A stretch of DNA of 64,000 bases, from contig JTDE01002142.1 in assembly GCA_014338405.1 (NCBI GenBank), forward strand, positions 3,174-67,173. Reading direction: 5' to 3'. The notes under the pieces are model-generated. The model saw only the letters and a program-made list of their open reading frames with translations. It was not told the origin of the DNA and ran no database searches. Origin of the DNA: Paragonimus skrjabini miyazakii (lineage: Eukaryota > Platyhelminthes > Trematoda > Plagiorchiida > Troglotrematidae). How positions within the stretch are numbered: the first letter of the stretch is position 1; every line of letters begins with the position of its first letter. Of this stretch, positions 1 through 12,600 are shown piece by piece. Made by a program: the position numbers and the translations under genes.

Positions 1-499
1 TGTGTCTTCTGCCTATTATATTCAAATGGTTAAAAGGGACTCAATGTTTCACATTAAAATTTGTTTGTTCGTGATGGATCAGTGAACGTCTATAAGAGGT
101 TAGTATCGAAAAACTTCCCGAATTGAATGACAAAACCGAATATAGGCAGTTGAAGTTGTACGACTGAAATTTCGTCGGCTAACCTTGAAATGGAACATGG
201 TCAGCCTAAACAATGGAGCAGAATACAAAGAGTATATAGAAAACGAGCAAAAGGAGATTTAAAAATGAACTGGGTGCAGAATGATAGTCAGAGTTCATCC
301 GCTATTATCTGTGTGGTGGATGTAATTAAAAATTGAATGAGATTGATACGGCGAATACATTTCAGACGAACGTCAAGATTGATTCACACATGTGAACGGT
401 ACGGTGAACACTGTCACAAGCGACAAGGTTGCATCTACCCCCGGCCTAAATAAAAAGTTCTATGTTCTCTAGTAATCACTTTATCCACCAGTTCTCTTG
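1..499. other. No recognisable gene
   Basis: No exon-like or element-like pattern was found. It lies left of the block A match. Confidence 0.5.
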
Positions 500-3120
500 C
501 ACTATAAAATATGTGAATTCATCAGCAAAGTAGACGTCTCGGTCATCGGATAGGATGGGGCGGGCAGCTCATGGGAGGAATCGTTGGTATTCCACAAAAT
601 TTACAACAAAATATTATACAATTCAGGTTACCGAGATATACGTTTACTGGACAACTCGGTGAATCACAACATTACACAACGCGAATCAGGATTTGGCAAA
701 ATCTAATTTCAGTTTTTCATCCAGTTTTGAGATAACGTATGTTGATTTTCATCAGATGTGAACACCACAAACCAGGTAAGCAATGTTGTCTCGACTTCCT
801 TCCATATTGTCGTTTCAGTCGGCTGTTTGCCGTGTTTATGTTAGCGAGTTGTGACTGTCATATGTAACAGAGTTAAGTCTTGCTAGCTGAAGTCTGCGTC
901 ATACATTTTACCATTCGACTGTTGCTCACGACAACGCGTACAACGCCACCATATACGTAATTGCAAGAATGGGTTTGTAAACCTTGCAATAGTCCGTTCT
1001 GGACACGTGTATGAGAAAATTGTAAGTTTTCGTCAGACACATAATCCACTGACGCGATTAGAACCGCCATTGTTAGGTGATTATAACGGGACTGCAATTG
1101 TGTGTCACGTGCCAGGTAGTACATTTCTTATCCCATTGTGCTAGCAATCATTCGGATATTCGTGTTGTCCAGTTTATGGAAACGATACTCACGTTACAGT
1201 CGCTTGAAATGAAGAAACGTGTGTCGTTCTGGTCACTGTCGTATAGATAATTTGAGCAAACACCTACTCTCCACAAGTTGTCCTTACCTGCTCCGAATTC
1301 ACTGGCTTTTGATCGGTCAGATCCATAGCCTGTTGACATGACCAAACAATGGACGAACTCGTCAAAACGGATCAATCAGATGTTCACTAAATGAGTAGAT
1401 ATTCACCTAGCTTCCCTGAAATGTAACTAACTGACATCTCGAATATACTTTCAGTTTTCTCCACATCGTTGATATGATGGAGATAATTTGTCGAATTTTT
1501 ACTTCATACGTTATGATTCTTGTGTTCATTTGGTTGTCAGCACATAAGGAACACCTGGATGGACGTTGGTGAAAGAGTATTAGGATCACTGTGAGATATG
1601 GTGTATTTATTCAAACAGCTATGATGATTAATCAGATTAAAGCAAGCTGAGCATGAAAGATGTTACTAATTTTTTCAACGTGACTAAACTTATTTACGTG
1701 AACTATGGTAGCTTCGTCGCTTTCACATCATGTTTCGCAAAGGTTGAGTACATTTTTATCAAATTCTTCTTATCGCGCTGCACTGTCTTGCTATTTGAAT
1801 CCATTGTAATTCGCACGAATATGTGTTTATTGAAACTGTTGGCGGTGAAGCAATACACAGTGGCTTTTGTTTAATTGGAACAGAGAAGAGTCAATTATAT
1901 GTCAGTTGGTCAGCAAACTATTTCTTACAAACGACGTGTTTTATGTCATACACAATCGTGTGTGTAAAACACGATGCATGAGTATTGATAGACTATTTGT
2001 CGTTAAGCTTTCTAATAACTGTGTGTTGTACATTAATTCTGTATTACAAGCTCAGACATGCACACAAAGTGGATGATGACATGTTGGCGCTTGATTAGTT
2101 GGTATATCTAAAATGTTTTACATAGTTTCCGCAAGATTTCTCTAAACACCCAATGGTGACTACCCAGAAATCGGGTCGGCACTGAGCTTCAATATCATTG
2201 TGATAATGATGATGTTTACAAAAGACTTTAGATTTATGCTAAACAGTGGCAACACCGTTTACCCTAGCACTGTACGAAGACATAATGAGTACATAATGAT
2301 TACATAATGAAAACTCATACAAGAGAAACTGTTATTCTCATCTAAGGACAAAACTGTTGAGTAATCTCAAAAGGACTGACACTAAATCAGAGTAAATCAG
2401 AGCATGGTCCTGGTTCCGCACCTCTCCGGGATGTATTGACTGAAGACACTAAGAAGTTTCGTAGCAAACAACATTGAATCTGGCCTAATTACGTGTGGAC
2501 ACATCAAGAATACAACTAGTTGAATGCACTTTTATAATGGCGGCTAATCGGATGGTATTAACGACCGAATCTCAAGTATACAAAGCAGTGCAATTCAAGT
2601 GATATGTTACGATATAGTTTGAAGAAGGAAACTTGCTGTTCGTCAACATCGCTTACCATTGTTTGATCTAGCCAGAACAACGGTGAACAAAGAGTTTTGC
2701 CCTATTTATCACAAGAGATAAAATGAACGAAACTTTCATTTGCATATGTTTCTATATATAGACCACCGAATAGGTTGTGATGCACGATTGGATGATTTGA
2801 GTAACACTGTTCCAGGTTTACCAGCCATTCACTGTTATTGACGGGGGTTACACGGAATTGTGTTGCAAGAGGTGCGACTGAATAATTACGATACTGATAT
2901 CCCGTTCGCATGAGACGCACCGAACAATGATACATCGCACCCTCACAAAATCAAGATTGGCCACTTCTGTTTCCAGCTATATTCCAACACTGAAATATCG
3001 TCCGTTATCCACATTGAAACGCACATCAATGCGAGAAAGCGATTGTATACATAGTTGTTCTTGTTCACTTCTCGTGTCCATAAACATCTGCGATTCATTT
3101 TTCTCAATCCCTTAGCTACT
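500..3120. repeat. Block A, copy 1 of the segmental duplication
   Basis: Aligns with 54815-57310 over its full length (for example catcagcaaagtagacg at 519 and 54805) and in part with 32690-33250. It contains the decayed exon 2657-2857. Apart from that exon no convincing coding sequence was seen. Confidence 0.75.
2657..2857 (-). pseudogene. Decayed block-A exon (copy 1)
   Basis: Homologous to 33025-33227. It reads WLVNLEQCYSNHPIVHHNLF and NESFVHFISCDK, then TAG where the intact copy has Cys, then LFWLDQTM before donor gtaagc. The acceptor AG seen in the other copies is AA here, and the exon is 2 nt shorter, so frame and splicing are both lost. Confidence 0.45.
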
Positions 3121-3540
3121 CTTACTCTGCCGCGTGGAAAATATTCCACGAGGCAGCTTAGTAAGCGCATGAAGAGGTATCACCCAGAATGGTTTAGAAA
3201 CTGGGCGGTGAAATCAATAACTGGTCTCATTCTAGCACATCTGATAGACGCAAGTCACGGCGTGAATGCTAGTCAGTCTTTTCATGCCCACCGTAGAGCG
3301 CCTGAACATCAATCAACGTCGATACATCTTCGAAACATAGCGATGATTGAGGCGATCGCTATTAGATTAGGTCATCCTGTGTTACTTTGTCAAAAGAAGT
3401 TCACTCAAACTCTTGAATTGGCTTGGGCCCACGCATACTGGCTCTCTGTTCTGCCTCTGAGAAATAGGACTTGCGTTTCCGACAGACCTTTCATATGTGA
3501 TCCGTCCTCCTGCAGGCTTTGAAGAGACGGCAAGTGGACC
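3118..3540 (+). pseudogene. Penelope-like element, C-terminal fragment (copy 1)
   Basis: Reads STRQLSKRMKRYHPEWFRNW (end of the GIY-YIG domain), then SITGLILAHLIDASHGVNAS and IEAIAIRLGHPVLLCQKKF. This is the usual C-terminal end of Penelope-like pol, open over 155 codons. A shorter relative lies at 38118-38350 in copy 2. It abuts block A homology on the left (about 3118). Confidence 0.7.
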
Positions 3541-4384
3541 GAAGATGAAGTCACTTTCTTCCTCATCAAACATCTCCTGTCGTATAATGACGTTATTTAT
3601 CTTGCATTCAAACTGTCATATAAATGCTACTCCAATTGTTCTTCATAATTGTATCTAGCCGCTTGTTTGTTCACCTACAAGTGGAACTCTCAATATGAAA
3701 TCTGTTGTCCTTGAATCAAACAACTGAATCCGGCTTTATCTGTTATCTGGAAGTTCAAAAGAAATGTGCTGTACAACGGTAACCGAATTTCTAAAACAAT
3801 TGTATATGTTACGCTCAGTGGCATTTTGAAACGAAGCTGACTTATCTTGTTTCCGTTTATAGCGGCTGGCAACTTTTACGCACACTTGACCTGACCTGTT
3901 TATTCGACGCTCCCGTTGACAGTTAAATCATAGAATCTATGTTTCCTGCTCTCAACCAGTGACAGATATCAGTTGCTGTCTCTAATAACTCTTTCGTAGC
4001 TTGTAATAAAACATCACCGGCGCGACCAATTCAAATATGCGATAAATGCTGTTTTGAACAGCCTAATTGAAATGGTAGATGTTCTGCGGGATATGCTTCC
4101 TATTACGCTTCTCCAATCAGTCTTGTGGACAGTCAATCGGTCTGATATTTACAAACGTCCGTTACAACCAGGAGTGTTGCGCAAGGTGATATAAACACTT
4201 CTGAAACAAACACCTCGGGTGAAGGTAAAGGAAGCAATTGGGGAAACAAGAAGTGTGTAGTCCAATATGTTTTAATTCCTAATGACCGTATTATTGGGAA
4301 GGGTGTCCCCAATCGACAATGATGTAGATAACTTCATATTTTGTAGGCGCCGGGTTAATCATTAACCCTCGTATTATCTGATTT

Positions 4385-4405
4385 TGCTGCTGCTGCTGCT
4401 GCTGC
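4385..4405. repeat. (TGC)7 microsatellite
   Basis: Seven TGC units in block B of copy 1. The corresponding place in copies 2 (about 39280-39300) and 3 (about 59945-59970) has no repeat, so it arose or expanded after duplication. It is followed by tgactgatcagtt repeats. Confidence 0.9.
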
Positions 4406-4656
4406 TGACTGATCAGTTGCTGATCTGTTGACTGATCAGTTACTCTCACTTAACAGCTTTAACTCCGTTGCAGATGGTGCGCAAAATCCAGGGCCTTGAA
4501 CAATTAATCCAATGATCTGTCGAAGGTGGAATCTGTGATCATGTACTGTGGAACGTGGCATGTCAAATGTCCATCAAATCAACATTATCGACTCCCTCGT
4601 ATACTACGAATCCATGTCAAATTCTCAATTCTGGGCAATTGCTGAAGTTCTGTAGT

Positions 4657-5184
4657 TCAAGCAAGCGACATCAGTGTTGTGTTCCAGTTATCTCCAGTCA
4701 AATCTAACAGCAAAAGTTTGTACACTTCCCCTAAAATTTCTCCCATCTTGGGGCCATGTGACCGACCGACATGATTAGGGAAATCTTGATGTGCAATATG
4801 GTTGACATAGTCAGCTGAAATCGAATGCACGTGGTTCATACATAACCTGCGCCGTAAAATGTCGGCAGACTCGTATTCACTGTGCGTGTCAACTGGTTTG
4901 GGCTGTAATTGGGTGGATGCAAGTGACTCGTGAGTACCGCGATTGCTGATTACTGTCCATGTGAGCCTCAACCGTATGCGAAAGATGACCGTGAGCATGC
5001 ATAATTCCGCGGAACAAGTTGAGTAGCATATTAAAACGGTCAATCTAAACTCTACGACGCCAGCTTCGAGGGAGTTCCATAATTTGAAGCTGCATGATTT
5101 AAAGATCCCCTTAATTAGCATTTTACTCATTGACGAGACCCGTCCATTATGCCTATTTAGGCGTGAGTATTGACAACAACACAA
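4657..5184 (-). CDS. Long conserved open reading frame, block B copy 1
   Basis: A 175-codon open frame. The segment from FKSCSFKLWNSLEAGVVEF through TVIFRIRLRLTW to SEYESADILRR aligns without gaps with a frame at 39738-40166 in copy 2 (FKSCNFKLWNILEADVVEF, TVIFRIRLWLLW, SEYGSADISR). The opposite strand has stops in copy 1, which favours this strand. No domain recognised. It could be a single exon or an older element. Confidence 0.3.
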   Translation of the reverse strand: MCCCQYSRLNRHNGRVSSMSKMLIKGIFKSCSFKLWNSLEAGVVEFRLTVLICYSTCSAELCMLTVIFRIRLRLTWTVISNRGTHESLASTQLQPKPVDTHSEYESADILRRRLCMNHVHSISADYVNHIAHQDFPNHVGRSHGPKMGEILGEVYKLLLLDLTGDNWNTTLMSLA

Positions 5185-5340
5185 GTTGGATAGGACACTC
5201 CGTTACTTCCATCCTACTGCGTATAAGCGAGTATCTCACTAGGACAGACTATGCGAGATTATTTCATTTGTTGAGACATGTTCTTGATGTGGGCAATTCG
5301 ACAATTTCATTTGTAAACATAACGACCAATCGCACATTCA

Positions 5341-6020
5341 GCTCAGCACATCCATTTTGAGAGAACTGCGTCTACGTCCAGTATCGTCAGACTGATGCAG
5401 TCGCAATTGGGTCTCCACTAGACCCATCACCATGTTCAATTGCAAGCTGGAATGTCAACAATTCGATCAGTCCATCGCCTGTACGTACCAAGTATCGGCG
5501 GTGTGCAGACGATATTGTCGTTCCATTGATACCTGAACATCGGCTACTGGCTATCGTTCACTTGGATAGTCAAACAAACTTCACCATCATGGTTTCCACC
5601 GAGACGGAATGATATAAGTGGTTTCATTTGTTTAGGTATATACCTGGAGTGGTGTTGCAGCACAGTCTCTCAACCGTAGCCCATATCAGACATTCAAACA
5701 CATACTCTCGGCGGTATGGCAGCGCTGTTGGTTCACCACACAACTCTGCTGACGTTGAGCCTGAAAGAAAAATTCCCTGTGCACAGCCAACCTACGTTCG
5801 TCTACGCAATCCTTTGCTGTTGTACAGCGGAAGAAATGAAATGCACGACGATGTCTTTGTCCAGATAAATTTAAGAGCATCTTCCAGTTTTGCTTCATGT
5901 TGCTGCGATTGGATAGTTCACCGATTAGTGTGCTGCCACGCTATATGGCCACAGCAGGCCCCAGTGAACCTGTGTCACAGTTGGGAGTTCACAACCCATA
6001 CCTGGAAACAGGCTATGATA
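5341..6020 (+). pseudogene. Penelope-like element, RT palm and GIY-YIG fossil (copy 1)
   Basis: Reads YVQYRQTDAVAIGSPLDPSP, then RRCADDIVVPL in place of RYVDDIVV, then TNFTIMVSTETE, the usual segment after the catalytic box. Further on TLSLKEKFPVHSQPTFVYAI precedes a degraded GIY-YIG domain (TTMSLSR...EHLPVL). Several frame changes. The same fossil is at 40515-41345 in copy 2, so insertion predates the duplication. Confidence 0.6.
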
Positions 6021-6085
6021 CTGTCCTTTGGTAAACATTAAGAACTGTGAATAACTACGCACAGAAACCATTAGTGTAGTACACG

Positions 6086-6779
6086 AAGATTTGGGTTATG
6101 CATAGAATATCGAATCGGAGATACCATCATGTAGATATTTTGGTGACACGAACTTATCCCAAACCTTCGTGAAAGATCATCCCTTCTGGTAATTGTGGGA
6201 TAATTTGTGGAAAATCCCGAGTCATGACCCATCTCAGTTCAGTATGATGGTGAGCCAAACTAATCCAACGTTTTTGTTAGGATATCCACCAGGAGATCTG
6301 CCAATTCATCGAACGAACCACTGGAAATTTGGTGGACTAACGTTACTGACGAGAAAACTTCATTGTCCACGATCGACGTCTAAAACCCCGTCCGTCAACT
6401 GGCTACAGAAAGCCGGTAAATTCTTAAGGCGTTATGATTGTGAACACCCTCCTATTCAGGATTCTGACGTTGAAATTGGGTTGAGTGGTTGACTAATTCG
6501 ATGACCGCGAGCGATCTCAGCACAGTCAATTCTTTATCCCATCAGACGCCGATAATTGAGCAATAGGTCTCGGAGCATTTTCACTTCAGTATTTGAGCTG
6601 CATGTTTCAGAGGCATGAATACACATTTTACTGTAAGGTGATCAACACGTATGCATTTAGATTGGCAGACATTTCATTGGACCGGCCACACTTATGCGTC
6701 TGATGAACTTTATTGTTTCCAGTCCTTCAACTAGATACCGACCGAACGTGGCAGTATACGTAGTGGAACTTGACGCACA
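6086..6779. other. Start of the copy-1-specific insertion
   Basis: Holds an open plus frame at 6193-6492 (SQFSMMVSQTNPTFLLGYPP) that I could not relate to anything. The rest has no visible coding signal. Confidence 0.3.
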
Positions 6780-7680
6780 TGGACTGTCTGATTTTAGCCG
6801 ACGAATTTAGTAGGGCTCTGATTCGCCCTTCTTTATTATGGCGTTAATTTGTGTTCTGTCTTGTTCGACTCAGAAATTAAATGGTTGCCGATGATCGCTT
6901 GACTTATTTCCAGGTCACCGCCCATCAGATGACCTTGAAGTACATTTGGCACATATGCACATGCAATCCATGATTGTAATATCACACCCTGTAGTACTAC
7001 TGGTCATTCACGTGCAAACCGCCGATTTTCTATATGGTCGCTCAAACTTCCTGACGCTCACCGGATTACCCCATCCAATAACGCGTATAATTCCGTGTTT
7101 CGGAAGCTGAAGGCGCCTATGAGGAGATCGCGAGACATGGTGGACACAATGCGCTATCGCGATGGATCGGATAGTTGCTACCGGCAGGTAGCGTTCACTT
7201 TTCTGTCTCACCCAGGCAGTCAGCAGCGAGAAGCCTGGTGTGAGTGAGATGGTGTGGGGAGGCACCGATTAGCCGATTCATAAATTACGACGAGGATCAA
7301 AACGCCTTCTAACGGCGTGAGTTATGCTTTTATGAGGTACCGGAAGTGTATATCAAAGATTACAAGTGTCTGCCTCAAATGTGACGCATCACTTCTCATT
7401 TGAATACCAAAACTATGGATTACACGGAGAGTGGTATCAAAGCGATAAACTAAACAAGAACATTTGTCTTGATATTACATGAGTGAAAATGACTGACGTG
7501 GCAGTAACATAGGCAGTGTACTTTTTACATTCTGGACAAGTAATGTTACATTTTACCATCAGAGCAAAGATGAGTATCGTAGTTGTGTTTGATTTGTCAT
7601 TGCGCTCAACTCCTGCTGTAAATTCTTTTCCGTGCATAGTCTCCATGCTCTATGTGAAGCGTTCTATCTGAGCTTCTCTC
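6780..7680. repeat. 850-bp repeat, also at 19430-20270
   Basis: Aligns in the same orientation with 19430-20270 (for example ctatatggtcgctcaaactt at 7033 and 19681; gaggagatc near 7120 and 19738). It lies just upstream of the gypsy fossil and ends with the C-x-x-YTA segment on the minus strand. It may be part of an unknown mobile element or a displaced piece of the modular gene. Confidence 0.65.
7470..7645 (-). CDS. Second copy of the C-x-x-YTA exon-like segment
   Basis: Minus-strand open reading with SNTTTILIFALMVKCNITC, then PECKKYTAYVTATSVIFTH. It aligns in the same frame with 20074-20239, with many changes but no frameshift. It lies in an 850-bp repeat shared with 19430-20270. The donor used at 20074 is not kept here, so this may be a fossil exon. 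Confidence 0.25.
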
Positions 7681-7699
7681 AATTTGCTTTGGATGAAAG

Positions 7700-9650
7700 C
7701 TTTCAAATTGGAGGTAACTTTGTGTCACACAGGAAAATCGAGTAAAAACATGCTGCCCAACTAGATGCTGTCTTGAAACGAATTAAGATTTCAGGGTTTC
7801 GGATTAATGGCGACAAATCACAAGTTGGACGGTGACCGGTTGTGTTACTGAGACACAAGATGAGTCAAGGTGAAATCAAGCCCATGGCATAGAAAATAAT
7901 GGTAATTAGTATAACTGTGGTTTCGAATTTTGAACGCACGCTGAGACAATTTTTGGGTTGAGCAGGGTACTCCAGTCATTTGAGGGAAAATTGTCATCAC
8001 CGTTGTACGAACTCCTTCGATAAGACAGTAAATTTGAATGGACCGAAGAGGTCCAAAGAGTGTTCACGCGCATGCAACAAAAATGAACGGGCAACAATTG
8101 GCGATCAAAATTTTCGAATAGAAAAGTTCGCCGTAGCAACAGATGTTATTAGGGCAGTACACAATCAGAATGAAGAAGGAGGCAAATGGGCTAGCAGGAC
8201 CCTGACCCTAGCCGAGCAAAAACATTCAATCATTAAGAAGTGTTTCGCAATCGTCTGGGTACTGTAAAAACGGTGGTCATGGTTGTGCGACCAACAGTTC
8301 CACATGGAAAAGAACCGGAAACCTCTAGATCGGATCAGGACTGCGAGGGACCCGAGAAGCAAATTAGTTCGAAGAACATTGCGTTCACAGGAATATGATT
8401 TGATTATCACTCATGTGTCTGGTTTTAGCAACTGCGCCGCTGATAGACGACCAACGTCATGAACTGAACTTTGAGAAATACGGCTCAGTAATGAAGCAGG
8501 ACCCACAAACACTAATGCGTTTACAGTGTCAGGACGAGGTCCTGCGGAAGGTGATTGATGCTCTGGCAAGATGCGTGAGCATCGCAACGAATACTAGGGA
8601 TGAAGATCGAAGAATATTCGCTTCTCAATGAAACAGGGTTGGTTTAAACAGCGCGGGTGTATTAACGTGGGAGCTAACTGGCATGAAATGGCACACCACG
8701 GATGCACCAAAACGTACGATCTGCTGCACCGAACAGATTATCGGCCAAAGATGAAAGAATATGTGACGGCTAACGTACTTGCCTGCTAACAGTGTCAGCA
8801 TCAGAAAGGTGACAGTGGGGAGCTCAGCGGACCCTACAGCTAATACTGATCTCCGAACTCGGTGAACTCTGATCGGTGGATCTCATGAGCCCACTTCCAC
8901 TGAGCACTCGCGGTAACCAGTATGTTCTGGTTATGACAGAACCTTTTACCTGTTGGGTCGAAGCGACTGGCGTTCCCGATCTACAAGCTGTCTACGGTTG
9001 GAGACCCATCATAACGAACCACGACGTACCAAAGGCGATCTTGACGGATGAGTGACCATGCTATGAAAACGGGGAGTTTAGAACATGTATACGACAACTA
9101 GGAATCAGGCGTCTCCGAACGATATTATATGGCTCGCAGACGAATGGGCTGACTGCACATAACAAGCGAACAATCAAGGAATGGTTATCAGCCAAAAGAG
9201 TCGACCGGGAGTCGGCATTATCACTGGTGTTACTAGTTCACCGTGCGTCTGTTCAGGCGAGTACAAAGAAATCTACATTTTCGTCGATGCACGGAAGAAC
9301 TCTTTGACTTCCACTAGATCACAATTTTGAAATATGGTCACGGTGCAATGATTTCACCAGAGAATTGGTTGTGGATAGAAAAAGAGCCGAATGAAATTTG
9401 AACGCGTCGCTGGAACACAAAAGATCGATCGGAAGCTCAACGACTCGGCGAAGCGGGATTGTTCAATCGACGAGAAATAGTAAGATTTCGAGATCATCGG
9501 ATGCCGAATGCAAGTGGTCTCGGCTCACGTAAACACTTATCTAAATGGAATGGTTCGCATTTGGTAATTTTCAGACGGAGTCTAGTATACACGATCGAGA
9601 GGGACGGTGAGGCACAACTTGTGGCTGGTAGTGAGTTAACAAATTAGCAC
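7700..9650 (+). pseudogene. Ty3/gypsy LTR-retrotransposon pol fossil
   Basis: Ordered remnants of a Ty3/gypsy polyprotein across several frames. RT end: QLDAVLKRIKISGFRINGDK (7750 on). RNase H: KFAVATDVIRAVHNQNEEGG then SRTLTLAEQKHSIIKKCFAI (8120-8265), followed by LRSQEYDLIITHVSG. Integrase zinc region: AHHGCTKTYDLLHRTDYRP (8690 on). Integrase core: VDLMSPLPLSTRGNQYVLVM (8875 on), ILTDE, GLTAHNKRTIKEWL. C-terminal: SRKHLSKWNGSHLVIFRRSL (9515 on). It is 5' truncated, with many stops, and no flanking LTRs were recognised. The integrase third acidic residue is absent (AHNK in place of VERxN). Confidence 0.8.
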
Positions 9651-12600
9651 GATATGCCGACGTAGCGAACTGGAAGACCTTTGAGACAGGAAGCAACACT
9701 GCGTCGGTCGAACAGAATTTGTCAGCAGATGCAGAGGAGCCAAGGAACCCCAGTTAAGAGGTGATTATTGCATAAGATGTGCCTCCGTTTGCGATTATCG
9801 TGGTGCGTACATCCGGGAACCGAATGAGAAGTATGAACATCAGGAAGACGAGAGACGAGAAACGACCATTGGAACAATGTGTATGCAATATATCAACGTG
9901 TCACTTTGGCAAATGTCGATGCACTGCTGTCCAACTAATGCGAGTACAGGCCAGCCGTGCACCTGAGTGTATGCGTTTGTTGTTCTGTGTTTTCACATAA
10001 CTGTTGAGGGATTTCGTGCAGTAATCAATCTTTCGTGTTAAGCGTCTTTTGCAGTCAAAATAAATCTACGGAACAAGTACATAAACCATCATCACCACCA
10101 TCTTCCCGTTACTTTCCATCCTGTTCAAATACTCGTTTCGGCAAATGTGTTAGTTTGCTAACGTGCTCCGATTAACTGGGTCGACATCGCACCAGATATC
10201 TATCGCCAGATGTCTAACTATAACGTTTCTCTGGCAGTTGCCCATAAATGAGCGTTCTCTTAAGTGCGATGATTGAAGAAGTTTCACATTCACACACCGG
10301 TCATAAGAACAGATGAGTGGGTCATCCAGAATAAAACACTAAGCTTCACCTTCAATGAGAATAGATAAACATAACAAGTTGTTCTGCTAACGCACTGTTT
10401 GGTTTTCGGTTTTATCACTTCTGAGTTATTATACGGGGTGAAAAGTGCCAGAGTTTGCAGACAATTCGAAAGAACACTTTGTGTCGGTGAGTTTATTCAT
10501 TTCCTAAATAGCTTTGTAGATGTAGGAATCTGTGGATGCTCACTGAAGTCCACTTGGGCGTTTTCGTTAATCACACGATGATCAATGAAATGTTATAACT
10601 GTGAGCGAAATCTACGTGGCGACTCGTCTGTCATGCTTAAACAAGTACGAATGTCGTTCGTAATGAGCCATCATAACTAACTACTGAGTCAGATAAGTCC
10701 ATCGAATAACACCGTAATCAACTATAGTATCACTGTAGCAGTTTGTAAACATACCAGTGGAAAATCGTTTTCAGGCCAGTACTATAAACGTCTGTTTACG
10801 CTGTTTCTAATAGTTTATGTGCTATTTCTTAACTGCTTCCTTTGAGGTGTATCGTGAGGAACTATTGATTCTTTTGCTCTGTTCCTCTCTCTCTCTCCAG
10901 AATGTTATGTCCGTCTGGTTTGCATTCTGTGAGAATTTGCAAAAGCAATTACGGTTTATGCTGATCCATGAAGACCGTGCAATCATCGCTCATACCTTCT
11001 CGTTCATAAACTAGGCTAGAGTGAACAACAAAATTGTTTGTTATTTGGAATACAACAGTTATACACAAATTAGCATCCCATAAACTATGGTTGAAATTCA
11101 ATGTAAAATATGAGCCATGCAAAGACTGAACAAACAGTAGAAGATTCTATCCGACCTGACCTAAAACCCTTTGATTTTTCTCATACAGATTTGCTACGTG
11201 AGTTTTATTATGAAATGTTGGTGCCGTTGAGAAACAAACCTACTAATTACCTGTTCTAATTCAACTGGGACAATCGCACGTTGTTAGACAAGACGTAAGT
11301 AGTGGTTTGGATACACCATGAATTCGAACGTGATGTGATATGCGATGAACAGCGTCAGAGTGTCCGGTGTAGTATTGTCTGAACAAACTCGGTACCAAGG
11401 TTAGTGCTCGTCGTTAGGTAAATAATCCAACCGGATTGGAAGTGTTGACAGAAATGGTATTATCCTGGATGATCTGCAAACATCGATCGGTGTCCACACC
11501 AAAAACAAGAATTTCTGGATAGGACTGAAGGTAGGAAACGCTTCATAAAGCATATGCTTATTATAGATGTGTATGGTCGACTGATTGTTTTGTGACACTT
11601 TAAAAACAGGCATGAGAGTTTTGACATTAGTATATTCACCGAGCTTGGCATTTGTATTGCAAACGTTTCGTCACCAAGCGAGGTAACGGCATCAGTGCGT
11701 AAGTTTTCCAGCGTATAGTTATTGAGCGTACAGTTTGTTCTGGGGATTTCACCTCGCTTGGTGATGCAACGTTTGCAATATACGAAGACACCAATACCAG
11801 AACCATCAACACGAGCTACGAACAGTATAATCACTGTTCACAACTGCCCAAAGACATGAGAGAGCAATACTTTTTGGAAATTCGAGAAACCTGTAGACAT
11901 CAACTACGCAGAGTACAGTGCTGTAGAAATTGTTGTGAGTCACAGTTTGCGTTAGAATACAACCAAAGCGCGCGTATCATTGTTGACTATAATGTTATCA
12001 TATTTCTGACGATTCAAACAAGCGATACTTTCACGGTGTCGATAACCAAATAGACCTGAACTTCAGTCGGTTGTCTGGTAATCCCCACAGCCCACGGCCT
12101 CTTTCTGATATGTATGAACCAAAGACGGATCGTTCAATTTGCATAGGTGTGTATGAATTGAAGAACTACCAAGTATCTTGTGTGCGTTTTTTGCGCAAAC
12201 CAGTTGTGAGAATATATGATACGCGTCGTTACCAGGCGAATTCGACCGTGGAGTTGAGAGATCCGTGTAAGTCGAATCGATTAGAGGAAACCATGTTAAG
12301 ACCAAACATAGTAATGAGTTGAAGCGTTTGCTAGATTCTCGCCATAGCACCGCCAGTGAGAATTAGTATGTCAGTTGAGTAGGGAGTAGTGGACAATAAC
12401 ATCAGTTTGGTGCAACTTGTAAGGTTTAGTAAAATGGGACAAATCACACGGATTGTAATTGCAACATCGAGCATCGAATCACCTTCAACCGCCTTGAATA
12501 AATTTCAACGCATCCAAAGGAATCACTCGAACTGAGGATCGGCAGTCAATTTCTAACTGATCCTAGCGGGTCGACTAACGATTCTGCCATCGCGTAAGTC

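Larger units (their letters stand above)
3990..6085. repeat. Block B, copy 1
   Basis: Aligns with 38860-41440 and partly with 59560-60450 (anchor: aatcagtcttgtggacagtcaatcggt). It contains the long minus-strand frame 4657-5184 and a Penelope fossil. It ends near 6085, where about 9.5 kb absent from copy 2 begins. Confidence 0.75.

Noticed and set aside
10399..11014. Two open plus-strand frames of 60-65 codons
   Set aside because: Short, no second copy, no splice pattern or motif; length is expected by chance.
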